Of a stretch of DNA of 64,000 bases, positions 1-10,396 are shown in pieces; within the stretch, counting starts at the first letter, position 1, and every line of letters begins with the position of its first letter. The notes beneath the pieces were generated by a model. The model was not told where the DNA came from and searched no databases. It was given only the letters and a program-made list of their open reading frames with translations. Position numbers and translations under genes: made by a program. This stretch comes from Tigriopus japonicus (Eukaryota; Arthropoda; Copepoda; Harpacticoida; Harpacticidae): NCBI GenBank assembly GCA_010645155.1, contig CM021320.1, positions 5,245,587 to 5,309,586 on the forward strand, written 5' to 3'.

Positions 1-376
1 ACTTTGGTTTACTACTTTTTTAACGTCAGGTCTAGATTAAAAGTCATTCATTTGAAAACCTAGCAAATTTTAAAAACCTAGTCAGTTTAAGTTCAAAGCT
101 TACTTCGACACCAGCTGAATTGAAATTTCTGAAAGATTTGTGATCAGTTGGTGCTTTAACTCGTTCATTTTTGAGCCCAAAACGCTGAAAAACGCCAAGA
201 TTTTCGATCTCACAAATTAACATAGGAATTCCTCATTTTTGGGTCTTTTGTCAAAAACATTTTGTACATTATGCATTTTTAGTGTTCTTTGCTTTGAGTA
301 GCCTTGAGTAGCTTTGAGTAGCCTCCTAGTGTTGGTTAAGATCCTGCCAATCCTCCTTGAAATTCAATGTCGGATT

Positions 377-630
377 TTATTTCCGAATTTGATGGATGCA
401 AGCTTTTTGTAAGATGGTTGGTGAGTTTTGGGAGTTGGCCTCAAGTCGGAAATTCGTCCCTTTTATGTGCTGAGACTCCAATGCCAAATTGACCATTGTC
501 ATTCTAATGGTTGAGCCTACGACTTCGATTTGGCTCGATTTGGAATCCCATTCAGCGAAGTAATAGACCATCTTTGTAGCAGAGAGGGCTGTAGTAATCG
601 TCAATTGCTCCCAGAGACGAATCCCATATC
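377..630 (-). CDS. Possible 3' terminal exon, unknown protein
   Basis: On the minus strand an acceptor-like sequence (cactttcag) ends at 631 and is followed by an open frame that runs to a TAA at 377-379, about 83 codons. The peptide starts GYGIRLWEQLTITTAL and has mixed amino-acid composition with no low complexity. No known family is recognised. It could belong to the same minus-strand transcription unit as the exon at 7670-7881, but the plus-strand genes at 3.8-5.7 kb would then lie inside its intron. That link is only a guess. It may equally be a chance open frame. Confidence 0.2.
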
Positions 631-1274
631 CTGAAAGTGTCACGATGGAAGGGCTATGATTGGGAATGATGTTTGGGTTGAAAATAGCTTGGTTCACTTT
701 TTGAAAGTCATTGCTGGAGGAAAATTTGTTCAGTGTTGTTACTTTTAGACTTATTAAAACTAGGGGCCATATTTGCCTTATGATTCGAACTCTTCAAAAC
801 AGTAAATCACCCTAAGATGATGGAGTTCTGGCGATCATTTAGTAAATGGGAGTTTGGTTGCAGCGTCTTTTATGATTGGTTGAAAATTTGCACAAGTTCG
901 AAACTTTGCGAAACCTTGGTTCGCTTCTCAGTTTTATCAGCCCAGCCCAAAGTAAACATGAAATACTGAGTTTCCAGTGTCCAACGACAGAGAGAAAAGT
1001 TGGGTCACTCAATTAAGAAAAGTTCATCCATCAAACCATGCACTTTGAAAGTTCAAGTCCCTTGAAAACCATCCACACAATCTTCAAGAGTTAGTAATAA
1101 GACGCTAGAGCTCACCTACTATCAAATTATCAGTCAATCATTGGTCCATTGGCAATAAGGTTTCATCATGTTTTTTTCGACTGGGATGTTGTTAACACTC
1201 TGATGGTCGGTCTTTTAACTTCATTCCGATCTTGTGCTTCTATTTTTTTCCCCAGGAGCAAAAATGAACCGAAG

Positions 1275-1303
1275 CCATTTGGCACATGACGTGTGCCAAA
1301 TGG
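1275..1303. repeat. 12-bp inverted repeat (hairpin) around tgacg
   Basis: The arms ccatttggcaca and tgtgccaaatgg are perfectly complementary across a 5-nt spacer, tgacg. The centre reads CATGACGTG and contains a CRE/E-box-like core. No other copy of the hairpin was noticed in the window. Confidence 0.85.
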
Positions 1304-2523
1304 AAGCTTCCTCCTTCTCCATCTCGGACACAAAGGAAGTTGGTTCCCCGTTGGCTGCCTTAGCACATGGCGTCGTCGCACTGACTGTGGCTTCCATTTT
1401 GGTTAAGTACGTGGCAAGCACGATGTTGAGAATTTTTCCTGTCAGCCCTTTGGCAACAATGGGTCTGTCTGTCTTCTCGCACTCACATAACGTGGCTCAA
1501 AGAGGTGATGGGGGAAGTAGTAAAAGAGTGGTGGTGGCCTTATTTCTGGCTAGACGCGAGTAGTTCTCTTCAACGGAGTTGGGTATGCAAATTTGGCAGT
1601 CTTTGAAGGGGAGCATGATCACCCGAAGAAATGAGTTCCAGATTGGGTTGGCGTCACCCACAAACGACTACGTAGTCCGTCTCCTAAGTGTTCTAAAACC
1701 ATCAAAGACATCAAAAAAAGTTTCGATGGAAAGAAAGTTCCGTTCTTTTGGCCTTGCTAGGGCTTTTTTCGATTCACGAGTTCGCCTCAATCGGTATCTT
1801 TCTTATTCATACAATATTCTTCATTCATCTATCTCCATCTTCGGTGGTCTTATCTTCAAGCGCTGATCGAAAAGGCTTTTACGCAAGTGAAATGGTCTCT
1901 TTTAATTCATTCAAACCTGTAATTTCATTCATTCTCTCCACTCATCCACATTCTTTCAGACCTCTATTCTGGTGATGGCTGAACATTGAAATAGAAAACC
2001 CAAAAAGCCTTTGTGCATACTCTTTGCCTCAATGAAAGGGAGCCTACAATTCCCAACTCAACAGACCTTCAAAAGAAGGGCCCAAAGGTCAAACCCAAGT
2101 TCAAGGCCAGATTGAACCAAGGACAATTGGATAGGCCTATTCACAACGTGTGGCTTTTAATTAATTAAAATGCTAAGCTCTTTCCCCGAAGTTTCATGGA
2201 CAAAGGGGGCGGGCCTTTGCCTTCAAAACCATTTACATTTTTGAAATGAGATGAAAACTACTCTTTCATTTGACAAGCGGTTTGGCAGACTTATTCAAGC
2301 GCAACAAATGTTTTTTTTTTGCTTTGAAAAACAGCTTCATTTATTCTTGATGCTGAAATACCCATTTCAAGATGTCGTTAGTGGAATCACGTATGAGGTT
2401 TATTCACCATCATGTATTTATGAATACTGCATGGCCAAACTCCATTCCTCGTGGATATGAGGAAGTCGTCTTTGCCTTGCTTTGCTTTGAGTTAATGCGT
2501 GATGCTTTCTGGAATGTGGATGG

Positions 2524-2558
2524 TGGTTGGTTGGTTGGTTGGTTGGTTGGTTGGTTGG
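2524..2558. repeat. (TTGG)n microsatellite
   Basis: This is an uninterrupted run of about eight and a half TTGG units. It creates artificial Gly/Trp/Leu-Val frames on the plus strand and Pro-Thr-Asn frames on the minus strand, which should not be read as protein. Confidence 0.97.
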
Positions 2559-3722
2559 CATCGTTTGCGCTCCAATTTTGGCCAACATTTCACCTCCGGC
2601 CATTCCCATGGCAATAATGATAGGGGCCTCGTCTCGACCGGCTCCATGCATGTGGAAGTTGTATGTTGGGTTCTATCCCAAGGCATCGGGAAACACTCTG
2701 GTCCACGATTTGGAACTTGTCGAGAAGCTTTATCGACAATCTAAATCGTGGTACAAATGGGCTTCTCATGTGAATAATACCGTCCCTCCTCGACCATAAA
2801 GCATGATTCATTCAGCTCGACCGCATCGTGAATTTCATGAAGGGTATGAATTGTACTTTTTCTTGCGTTCTCAAGGCCCTTCTCCTCCAAGGACGAAGAG
2901 ACCTTGAAAAGGGGCCTCTCACTCGTTAGCTAGAATTCTTTCTTTTGTATGACTTGTTCAAAGTTCAAAGAGCCTCAGTCATCATGGTCCAAGCATGACA
3001 AATGACGGGACAGAAACTGGGCTTCAATCACAAGCTCCTTTGGAACGACGATTACATGTACTGTATACTACGGAGCGGGATGAATCTGATTACTGTACTA
3101 GCCTGAATAATAGATTGAAAAAGCTGTTCTTTTAAAGCAGGGAAGAGTTGTGAACTTCAGTACTTGGACGTTCTTCTGTTTACGACTGCCTGAATCTCCA
3201 AAGGTCATTTTTTTGCAAAACGATAAACAACTTATCCTCTCGCTATGCGTCAAGCCCAGAATCTGTCCAATCGAAGTGACATTGATGAAGCAATTTTTTA
3301 AGGTCATTCCTTATTTACAATAGGAGCTGTTTCGTAGGTTTGTCGATTTGATCTTCGCTCCGAATGTTATCGCCATCTCTGAGAAGGATAGAAATGTGGG
3401 CTTGGAACTGCAATTGCGATTGAAGCTCCTTGACTTTGTTTTCAACGCTCCCTTCTTCCTTTTCTCGTCGAAACCTTTGGCTTTCAAAGGACCACCAAAG
3501 GTTTCAAAGATGAAAAATGGGCCATCTCAAAAGATGAGAACCCTTGCCTTTGAAGAGGGAACCAACCTAGACTCAGTTAGACCAAGCTCACCCGAAATCA
3601 GCCCAAGGTGTGACTTAGACAGGTTTATGGTCTTTGATTTTTTGGCATCTGCACGGAAGCGAACGATATCTTGGCGTCTGTAATCCAATCTCTTCTTAAG
3701 AGGGCGTTTCTTATCAAAGCCC

Positions 3723-3729
3723 TATAAAA
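3723..3729 (+). promoter_or_regulatory. TATA box of the first four-span gene
   Basis: TATAAAA lies about 79 bp upstream of the ATG at 3802, which would put initiation near 3750-3755. An ATG at 3744 opens a short frame ending at 3785; if initiation lies upstream of it, this would be an upstream ORF. Confidence 0.45.
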
Positions 3730-3801
3730 TGCGAGTTTGAACTATGGCCTCAGTTCCAGTTGAGATTTGGAATTTCAACAATTGACTCTATCCATAGGGT
3801 C

Positions 3802-4618
3802 ATGCAACAAAACAAACAACGTTATGACGTACAGAACCTCGCAAATGGGTTACTTTGTTCGGGATATGGAGCCCTCCTGGCCAGTGTCTTTATGTTTTTG
3901 GGCTCTGGGGTTGCAATTTCTGTGGACCTTTCTACCAATGAGCTCTTCAGGATGGTCCAAAAAGGAGACTTGTCTTCTCAATTGTTCTGGCTTTCGCAAG
4001 GATTTCTGCTAATGGCCTACAGTGTTTTCATAATTGTGACCACCTTCAGATCCTCGTGGCGGTTTTGCTTGCTCGCACTTGTGTTCTTTTTGGCTACAAT
4101 GATCTGGCACATGCAAGGTTACAGTTTTAAATTAGGACCATTCTTGCATCATTTTGTTAAAGGCTGCATTTTTTTGCCAAGGAGTTTGAAGGTTCTGTAT
4201 CCCAATAAATCTAGAAACAGCCCTGAAAGATGAGAGAGTTTTTTGTGATGAACCTTAAAATAAAACCCACTAATGAACGTGGTGCCACTTCATTGTCATG
4301 GCATGTTTGCGAACTTTTCATGATTGCCATGTGGTGCACGCACGCTCGTTCTTGGAAAGCTTGGAAAGAGGATGAAGTCGGAGAAAAGGGTTGACAGCCG
4401 TCCTAAAGATAAGGTCCTAATTTAGAGCCACCACGTTTTTGTGTCAAAAAGCCTTTTCAACTTGGTTCGTGGACCTCTGCCACGCTCAACCAAACTTAGG
4501 CCTACAATGGAAGATTCTGACCTATGCGTTGTGGATCCCACTCATGATATTTCTCAGCGTCTGGACGTTTTTTCTGATCGTTTACGCCAAATTATTGTAT
4601 ACTTCGGACTCGAAATAA
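3802..4618 (+). CDS. Small four-span membrane protein (two coding exons)
   Basis: The proposed model is exon 1 at 3802-4117 and exon 2 at 4452-4618, giving 160 aa. Exon 1 encodes three hydrophobic segments (about residues 14-40, 61-81 and 87-104). Read without splicing it ends after 143 aa at 4233 with no fourth span. Exon 2 has a short open frame that supplies a fourth span (about 125-150) and a stop at 4616-4618. The donor CAAG|GTTACA and acceptor tcaaaaag|CC keep the frame, but both are weak matches, so the junction is provisional. The fourth span aligns in position with that of the gene at 5152-5700. Both proteins also share a GSG motif in span 1 followed by SxNE or SNE in the first loop (here GSG 34-36, STNE 44-47). 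I know of no function for this type. An alternative polyadenylation signal at 4258-4263 would fit the unspliced 143-aa form. Confidence 0.6.
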
Positions 4619-4643
4619 ATTTTTGTACCCCTCGCCAACCCAC

Positions 4644-4649
4644 AATAAA
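4644..4649 (+). terminator. Polyadenylation signal AATAAA
   Basis: AATAAA lies 26 nt after the proposed stop at 4618. A second copy overlaps the stop codon at 4614-4619, and another at 4258-4263 follows the alternative unspliced stop at 4233. Confidence 0.5.
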
Positions 4650-4733
4650 TTCTCAGAACTCTACGTAATCTTTGGTTCACGGGCGAGTCGATCTCTTCTC
4701 TGCCTCAAAAGCCCTCTCACCTGGGCATCTCAG

Positions 4734-4969
4734 TCTTGGCCCAGGCCAACTTGAGGCCTGCTTACTGCCCAATCTAGCCCCTGTTCTNNNNNNNNNNNNN
4801 NNNNNNNNNNNNNNNNNNNNNNNNNNNNNNNNNNNNNNNNNNNNNNNNNNNNNNNNNNNNNNNNNNNNNNNNNNNNNNNNNNNNNNNNNNNNNNNNNNNN
4901 NNNNNNNNNNNNNNNTCTTGGCCCAAGCCAACTTGAGGCCTGCTTCCTGCCCAATCTAGCCCTTGTTCT
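4734..4969. repeat. Tandem repeat interrupted by an assembly gap (Ns 4788-4915)
   Basis: A 54-bp sequence starting tcttggccca at 4734-4787 recurs with four differences at 4916-4969. The two copies lie directly on either side of 128 undetermined bases. This is the pattern left by a tandem array that assembly could not resolve, so the true length is unknown. Frames that cross the gap are meaningless. Confidence 0.9.
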
Positions 4970-5151
4970 CCATTTCATCTCTTTAATTCTGTCTTCCTTA
5001 GTTGGCCACCATGCCAGACCAGAAACGCAAAGGGAATCCCCGAGTGAAGTAGGCGAACGAGTGACATGCGTTACTAACTGAGTGACGCATGTAATCTACA
5101 CACCAAAAATCCATTGGTCACTTTTAATTCCAGTGATGAAATCGTGGCAAG

Positions 5152-5700
5152 ATGGTTGGTTGTTGCAGCCTCGAGAACACCATATTTGATCGCATCCCCT
5201 TGAAAACTGCTAATAGTGTCATTGCTTACATTGGCATTGTGATATCCGTGATTGCTGTGATTGGATCTGGGATCCGGTTTGCATTGGTGGGTTCCAATGA
5301 GCCCATTCAAGGTCTACCCTCTTGGTTCTTTGCTGCTGAGGCAGTCTTGATCTCCAGTGGTTGTGGATTCCTCATATTGGGTGTGAATCAAGATAAACGA
5401 CGTTTTGTGGCCATCTTCTTGGCGTTTGTGTCGTTATCTGCGGTGGTCAACATCATTTTCGTGTTGCCCTGGATTCTGAGGGTGATCGAATATGACATTG
5501 GCTTGACGAGTTGGTGGGCCCAGTTCCCTCTGATGTCCATGTTCTGTGTGCCATTCTTTATTACCTATTTGTTCATCTATTGGATCGCCATTGCATTCAT
5601 TCAGGATCTACGTCAGAGCAAATACTCGACTGATAAGGTGCCATGTGTGGTGGCGGTCAATCCAGCTGATGTGTCGACGGACATCCCGATCGATGTGTAA
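5152..5700 (+). CDS. Small four-span membrane protein, 182 aa
   Basis: The reading frame starts at an ATG in a strong context (aagATGG). It follows a splice-acceptor-like tttttaattccag-type tract ending at 5132, so an upstream noncoding exon is possible. Four hydrophobic segments are visible at about residues 22-46, 57-78, 85-106 and 125-150. A charged hinge (DKRR, 81-84) precedes span 3, and the cytosolic-type tail of about 30 residues has no retention motif. The order and spacing of spans, the GSG motif (38-40) with a following SNE (48-50), and the basic residue before span 3 match the neighbour at 3802-4618. I read the two as diverged tandem duplicates on the same strand about 530 bp apart. 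There is no tetraspanin CCG motif and no claudin W-GLW-C-C signature. The function is unknown. ATTAAA at 5766-5771 is a plausible polyadenylation signal. Confidence 0.7.
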   Translation: MVGCCSLENTIFDRIPLKTANSVIAYIGIVISVIAVIGSGIRFALVGSNEPIQGLPSWFFAAEAVLISSGCGFLILGVNQDKRRFVAIFLAFVSLSAVVNIIFVLPWILRVIEYDIGLTSWWAQFPLMSMFCVPFFITYLFIYWIAIAFIQDLRQSKYSTDKVPCVVAVNPADVSTDIPIDV

Positions 5701-6428
5701 TTTTTGCCAGCTAAGAATAGTTACCCATCGAAAACTAATGTCATGACAAACACATCCGATGTCAGATTAAAACATGTTATCCTCGTGAGAACGTGAACAA
5801 TAACCACAATAACAGTAATACAGATAAAATTGATAATCACCATGAAACGTGTTCAAGAGTTCACATTTGTCAAGGTCTCTCCCAGCGAGTTGCTTGGACG
5901 TTTTTCAAGGACGCAAACACGTACGAAAGAGGGAGGAAACAGAATGAAAGATATAAAGAAAGAAAGTGTATTTGGCTTGGCCGTTTCTTTTAGTGCAAGC
6001 AGGGAACAGGAATTTGAACGTGTTGTCTAATAAACTTCGAAATATCTCATAAAAAGATTCCAGCAGAAGATCGTGATGCACTTTAAACCTCGTTGAGCCT
6101 GGCATCCCTTTCTTCCCTTCCTTCCTTTCACTCACTCTTTCATGTGAGGAACACTTCCATGCATCTAAGGACAACGAGATATTTCTGGACGCGCAGGGAA
6201 AAGCTCAGATTTGGATATTGAAAAACATGTAAATGGTCATGTAAGAAACGACTTCATGTAATTCATATTTTGGAGCATAGTCCAATTGTTAAGAGGACAT
6301 TCTCAAAGAATATGATTTAGTAGTCGCCATCTTTTGGATTCAGGACATTGTAGTCTTAAACTGACAACAGCGCATTCGGAGAATTGTCCCTAAATTCAAG
6401 ATGGGATCACGGGAACACCTTCCCATTT

Positions 6429-6549
6429 TGTTTCACTACATACGGTGCGTTTTTCAGTCGCATTCTCGAGCATGGTTATTTCTACTTTTTCTCAATTGCT
6501 TCTTCCATGCTTTTAATATACTTCCAAACTACCTCAACAACCGACCTAT
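6429..6549 (+). repeat. Copy of a dispersed repeat also found in the hAT element at 58.3-59.8 kb
   Basis: The segment from gtttcactacatacggtgcg to actacctcaacaaccgacct matches, with substitutions, the stretch at about 59714-59818. It also matches the reverse complement of the last part at about 58330-58412. A weaker copy is at 63380-63475. No clear terminal duplication was found around this copy, so it may be a fragment. Confidence 0.75.
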
Positions 6550-7386
6550 AATGACGTATTTTCTAGCATATCAAGTTCAAGCATGGTTTGCGTATCCCAA
6601 TCTACCGTTTAAGCTTCCATAACTTTTTGATTTTAAGAACGCATAAAAAGTTAGATGGCACGACTAACATGAGGATTACTACTGACTTAACTTTGTTGCA
6701 TTAGCTTTTGCCCACAAAATTTCATCCAAAACATGACATTGCCTGCAGTTAATTAACACTGCCAAAACTGATTTAGTCAGTGTAGTGCTTCACACAGTGC
6801 ATTTATCTTTTTAGTAGGAAATGGTTTATTATCTTATTCGATTCAATAAAAATGGTATGATAAAGTTGTAATTGAATTATAGGATAACAATAGTTGTAGC
6901 TGAATCTCTGCACGATCTGTTTGAATTTTTGACAAACATGCACCCTTTCGTCTGGTCATAATTTTTAGAGTGTACGTAATCTTTTAATCGCCTCCCGACG
7001 TCCTTGCTCTTCTCAGCGAGACATTCCCTTTCTCCCCTTTATTGTGTATTCGTTCTGTAGAGATAAACATGAATCTTTAAGTAAATCTCGCTTTCCCTCG
7101 CCTTTTCCTAGTCCGTTCGTTCATTCGGTCGTTCGTTCCCACACATGGTAGATTAGTCGAAACGGGAGCTACAAACGATCGGGTTTCTTTTGGGCTTCAC
7201 CCAGATAACCAACTCCCCATTGACTTGTAGTATACGAATGTACATCAACGTGATCGCGGCTCTCGGTTCCTAAGGATAAAAATCTTTACCCGCATTTTGG
7301 ATGTCTGCAACAGAAGAACAAACAAGATTCAAAGCTCCAAAAGTGCAATTGTTGTACCACAAGGCTTTGGATCCGATCCAGAAGGA

Positions 7387-7414
7387 GAACGAACGAACGA
7401 ACGAACGAACGAAC
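7387..7414. repeat. (GAAC)n microsatellite
   Basis: About seven perfect GAAC units. They produce an artificial N-E-R-T repeat on the plus strand and VRSF repeats on the minus strand. Confidence 0.97.
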
Positions 7415-7669
7415 AACATGCGCTTTTTGGTGTCCAAAATGGGGAAGTATGATAGATGTATGTTTATGGCCAGAGTTTTTTGTTTTTGCATACCACCCGC
7501 CCATCATGTGGAGTGATGGACAAAGAGTAGATTGTAACATGATGAGGTTATTGTTTTGGTGTCTTGCGTTTTTGTGCAGTTGTTGGAAATGGGAACAACT
7601 CGACTTGGAACAAAGCTTGACCATCAACGGTTTTTCTGCGTAAGATGGAAAAAAGAATAACTCTCTCAC

Positions 7670-7881
7670 CAGAATGATATTGATGAGTGGTGCAAAAGAC
7701 GAAGACATGGTTGCCAAGGGATCAACAATCCCTCCGATGACAAAGAAATTCAGTCCAACAAACGAATAATAAACGTATTGATTCATTCTTAAAACAAGAT
7801 CACAGCCTTGAAGCATGCTCAGCCAAGGCCCCAAAGGCTGACCCTGATGACAAGAACATCTTTTTTCACATATTTGACAAC
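7670..7881 (-). CDS. Probable internal coding exon, membrane-type protein
   Basis: On the minus strand a pyrimidine-rich acceptor (ctttttattcag) ends at 7882 and a donor CTG|GTGAGAG begins at 7669. Between them is 212 bp with one fully open frame of about 70 codons. The encoded segment has a Cys-rich start (CQICEKRCSCH) followed by a hydrophobic stretch of about 25 residues (YVYYSFVGLNFFVIGGIV) and a Ser-rich turn. The open frame continues past the donor into the GAAC microsatellite, which supports ending the exon at the donor. I do not recognise the family. Upstream exons would lie beyond 7.9 kb, where the sequence is filled with transposons, so the gene may be interrupted or have very long introns. 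Confidence 0.4.
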
Positions 7882-7975
7882 CTGAATAAAAAAGAAAAAC
7901 CACCTACGATTATAGTGATTCTTAACGCGTCATATATGGACAAAAAATATATTCATCTTTTACAGGTTCCAGCAC

Positions 7976-8489
7976 CAGTGTTGCCAAATTATATTTAACC
8001 ATACTTAAACTTACTATTTAGTTGTTATTGAATTTAAAATTACGTGATTGCAATTGCATTTTAAGTAACTGTAATTACATACCGCTATAGCAATAGGAAA
8101 GGGGCCGTAAGCAATTAATTACATTTGAACGCATTTGACATTTGACAATTACAAATTATAATTACATTTTCATTTACATAAGAAGTTTTAAAATTAGCAT
8201 TTCGCAGACTTTCCCCCAACTTTCCAATATTTTTCAGTGCAAATTGATTCACTCAAAGTTCTCAAGTTATTGATGCTCTTTACACATTCTGCACTAAAAG
8301 TTCCAGTTGGGCTTGAAAAATAATGTAACTGAAATGAAATTTAGCCTCATTCAATTACTTCTTGAAAGTAATTGCAGATGTTATTAATTAAATTTGAAAA
8401 CAATTGTAGTTGCATTTAATTTATTTTGAAACCAGAGTAATTGTAATTTATTAACTGATTGCATTTTACTAGTGATTGACGCAGACCTG
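7976..8489. mobile_element. hAT-like non-autonomous element, AATTG-rich (copy 1)
   Basis: The left end reads CAGTGTTGCC and the right end, on the reverse strand, CAGGTCTGCG. This fits the hAT terminal form CAGnnnTGC. The flanking octamers tccagcac and tccatact share four bases, a decayed duplication. The inside is rich in gtaattg/caattac words and holds a segment (cattt-cataagaagttt ... tttacacattctgcac) shared with 55929-56398. No transposase is encoded. Confidence 0.6.
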
Positions 8490-8592
8490 TCCATACTGCA
8501 AACAAAACAGTCCGCATCTGTGTCACATGTTTTGTTGCAGTTCAAAATGAAATATGTTATTGCTTTTTTTCTACCTTTTGAGATGAGAAATA

Positions 8593-9780
8593 CAGTCGAA
8601 TCTCGATATAAGCAATCTCAGTTTAAGCAATTTTCTAGTGATGTGTTTCGAACCAGGAGTGCTACCAGTTTTGACTCGGAAGTTTATCGCTGTTAAAAAG
8701 GGCAGGTTGTATTGAACTTTTTTTAAAAGACCTAAACAGGGACCAATTTGGCAACACTCGAACTAGTTCGATTTTGAGTTGAATCGATAGTTATACAAAT
8801 GGATTTCGAGACAGTGCTGCCATATTTTATGGCAGATAAGGTCTCTTGCCTCTTGAAAAGTTTAGTTGTGGTCAGATTTTTGACCCTAAAAACCGAAATG
8901 GCAAAACACTGCCAAAAAATTCAACTCGAAACACATGAGTACAATTTTCGCGATATAAGCAACTTTTCCGCGCTGACCAAAATTTTACAACATAAGAATA
9001 ATTGTACTTTGAATACATATACATACATAAGAAAAATTATACTTTGAACCCCAAAATCACTGAAAATTGTCCAAAATGCCACTCAACAAGAACTATTTTA
9101 AAGACATTAAGTTTAAAAATATAATTTTTCGACATTTATACAAAATAATTTTAACATAAATTAGTTTTACCAACAAATGTGCAATGCTTGAGAGTGAAAT
9201 AAGTTTCTGTGTCTACCAAAACAAAACCTAGTGGAAAATAAGCAACCCAAGGAAGTGTCTTGTCAACCCAAGAAAGTGCCTCAAATTTAAGGTTATTTAA
9301 GGTCAAACTGAGAATAGAAGATTTGCAATTGAGATATTCCAAAAAATATCGAAAAACTTCATGAGTATGAAAGTGTGGAAGGCTCAATTTTTTAAAACGT
9401 TGTTTGTCCCTGTTAAAGTTCGAAAATTTACCAAGCATGATGTCAAAATTGTACCTTTTTCTTTCATTTCTTCTGTCAAACTGAGATTGAAACAAGTTAT
9501 TTAGCTTTGTAATGGAGATTTAAATGCATGCACTTGTAATGTCAATTTGTGTGTTTTAATGACTATTTTTAAAAGCTAAATTTTATAATCATTGTCAGAT
9601 TTTTTATAGTAAAAGTAAACTTATAAGGTTATATAAAGGTGATGTAAAGTCTTCTAGTAGTTTCCAGTATTTTTTTATCGTTTCTTGAGCCAATTTTCTT
9701 GAGTCTCAATAAAAGAAAAATTTAGCTATTAGCAACATTTTGCCGCTGACGGAAAAGTTTCTTAAAACGAGATTCGACTG
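8593..9780. mobile_element. pogo/Tigger-like DNA transposon, non-autonomous
   Basis: The left terminus CAGTCGAATCTCGATATAAG follows TA at 8591-8592. The right terminus ends in cgagattcgactg at 9780, so the outer 13 bp form a perfect inverted repeat and the pairing continues imperfectly inward. The right flank is TT rather than TA, so one copy of the duplication has mutated. A second TIR-like block (cgatataagcaacttttccg) lies inside at about 8951-8970. No DDE transposase could be recognised in any frame. Confidence 0.8.
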
Positions 9781-10396
9781 TTCTGAAAGAAAACTAGTTT
9801 AAAATACATCTCTTAGGGAAGATTTATGCTGATGCTTTGAAAAGAATGGGAACAAAATTGGGGTTCTCGAACACCAAAAGTCGACTTTATTCAAAGTTAT
9901 CATTTGAGGCAGAATATGCCACTACCGGATTGATTTGGTAGTGCATCAGCCAAGAACAACAGTTGCAGTTTAAACGACGAGTCATAGTTTGAGAGCCACG
10001 ATTTCTTGTAAAAAATACATGGATTGAGCCATTAAGCAAGTTTTCTACCTTTTTGGCTCCTATGCTACGGTAGGTCGAGAAGAAATTTAATTAGAAACAT
10101 TGATTTGTCATTATACCTCCACTAGCTCGAGTGAAATAAATGGACAAGGTTTATCGGGTTGTTTATGAAAATCTCATCTTCAGCATCTAAGTCCTCATTT
10201 TAGAGGTCAGCATTCTTAGAAAAAAAATTGGGCACACTAGAAAAAGGGCGTAACCAAGACCGGCTTGACAATTGAACGGTTCTGTTAAAGACGAAAATTG
10301 GCATTTTCCATCAGTCACCCAATGTGTTCCTTCGCCTAACTTAGGTTTAATGTGGCCAAAAACTTGTCTAAATATTTTCAACTCAATCAGATGATT
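9781..10396. other. Intergenic, no feature recognised
   Basis: AT-rich unique-looking sequence. The minus-strand frame that reaches 10471 contains VTYLL repeats, which come from the tandem motif described in the next entry. Confidence 0.4.

Larger units (their letters stand above)
1..3720. other. Anonymous intergenic stretch
   Basis: I recognise no confident gene here. The notable contents are listed separately: a possible minus-strand terminal exon (377-630), a 12-bp-arm hairpin (1275-1303) and a TTGG microsatellite (2524-2558). A short degenerate repeat of the form gagtagc/t-ttga lies near 295-327. Open frames at 1166-1563 and 3348-3683 have no recognisable domain or convincing splice sites. 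Confidence 0.5.
5701..7669. other. Intergenic, with one repeat copy and a GAAC microsatellite
   Basis: No gene is recognised between the second four-span gene and the minus-strand exon at 7670. A repeat copy at 6429-6549 and a (GAAC)n run at 7387-7414 are listed separately. GTTC-rich sequence near 7115-7140 is the reverse-complement motif in a shorter form. Confidence 0.5.

Noticed and set aside
2418..2799. Several overlapping frames around the TTGG run
   Set aside because: All depend on the microsatellite for their length.
4677..4978. Frames crossing the N-gap
   Set aside because: They contain undetermined residues and reflect only the tandem repeat.
7286..7669. Continuation of the minus-strand frame beyond the 7670 exon
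   Set aside because: It follows a good GTGAGA donor and runs into the GAAC microsatellite (VRSFVRSF), so it is intronic.
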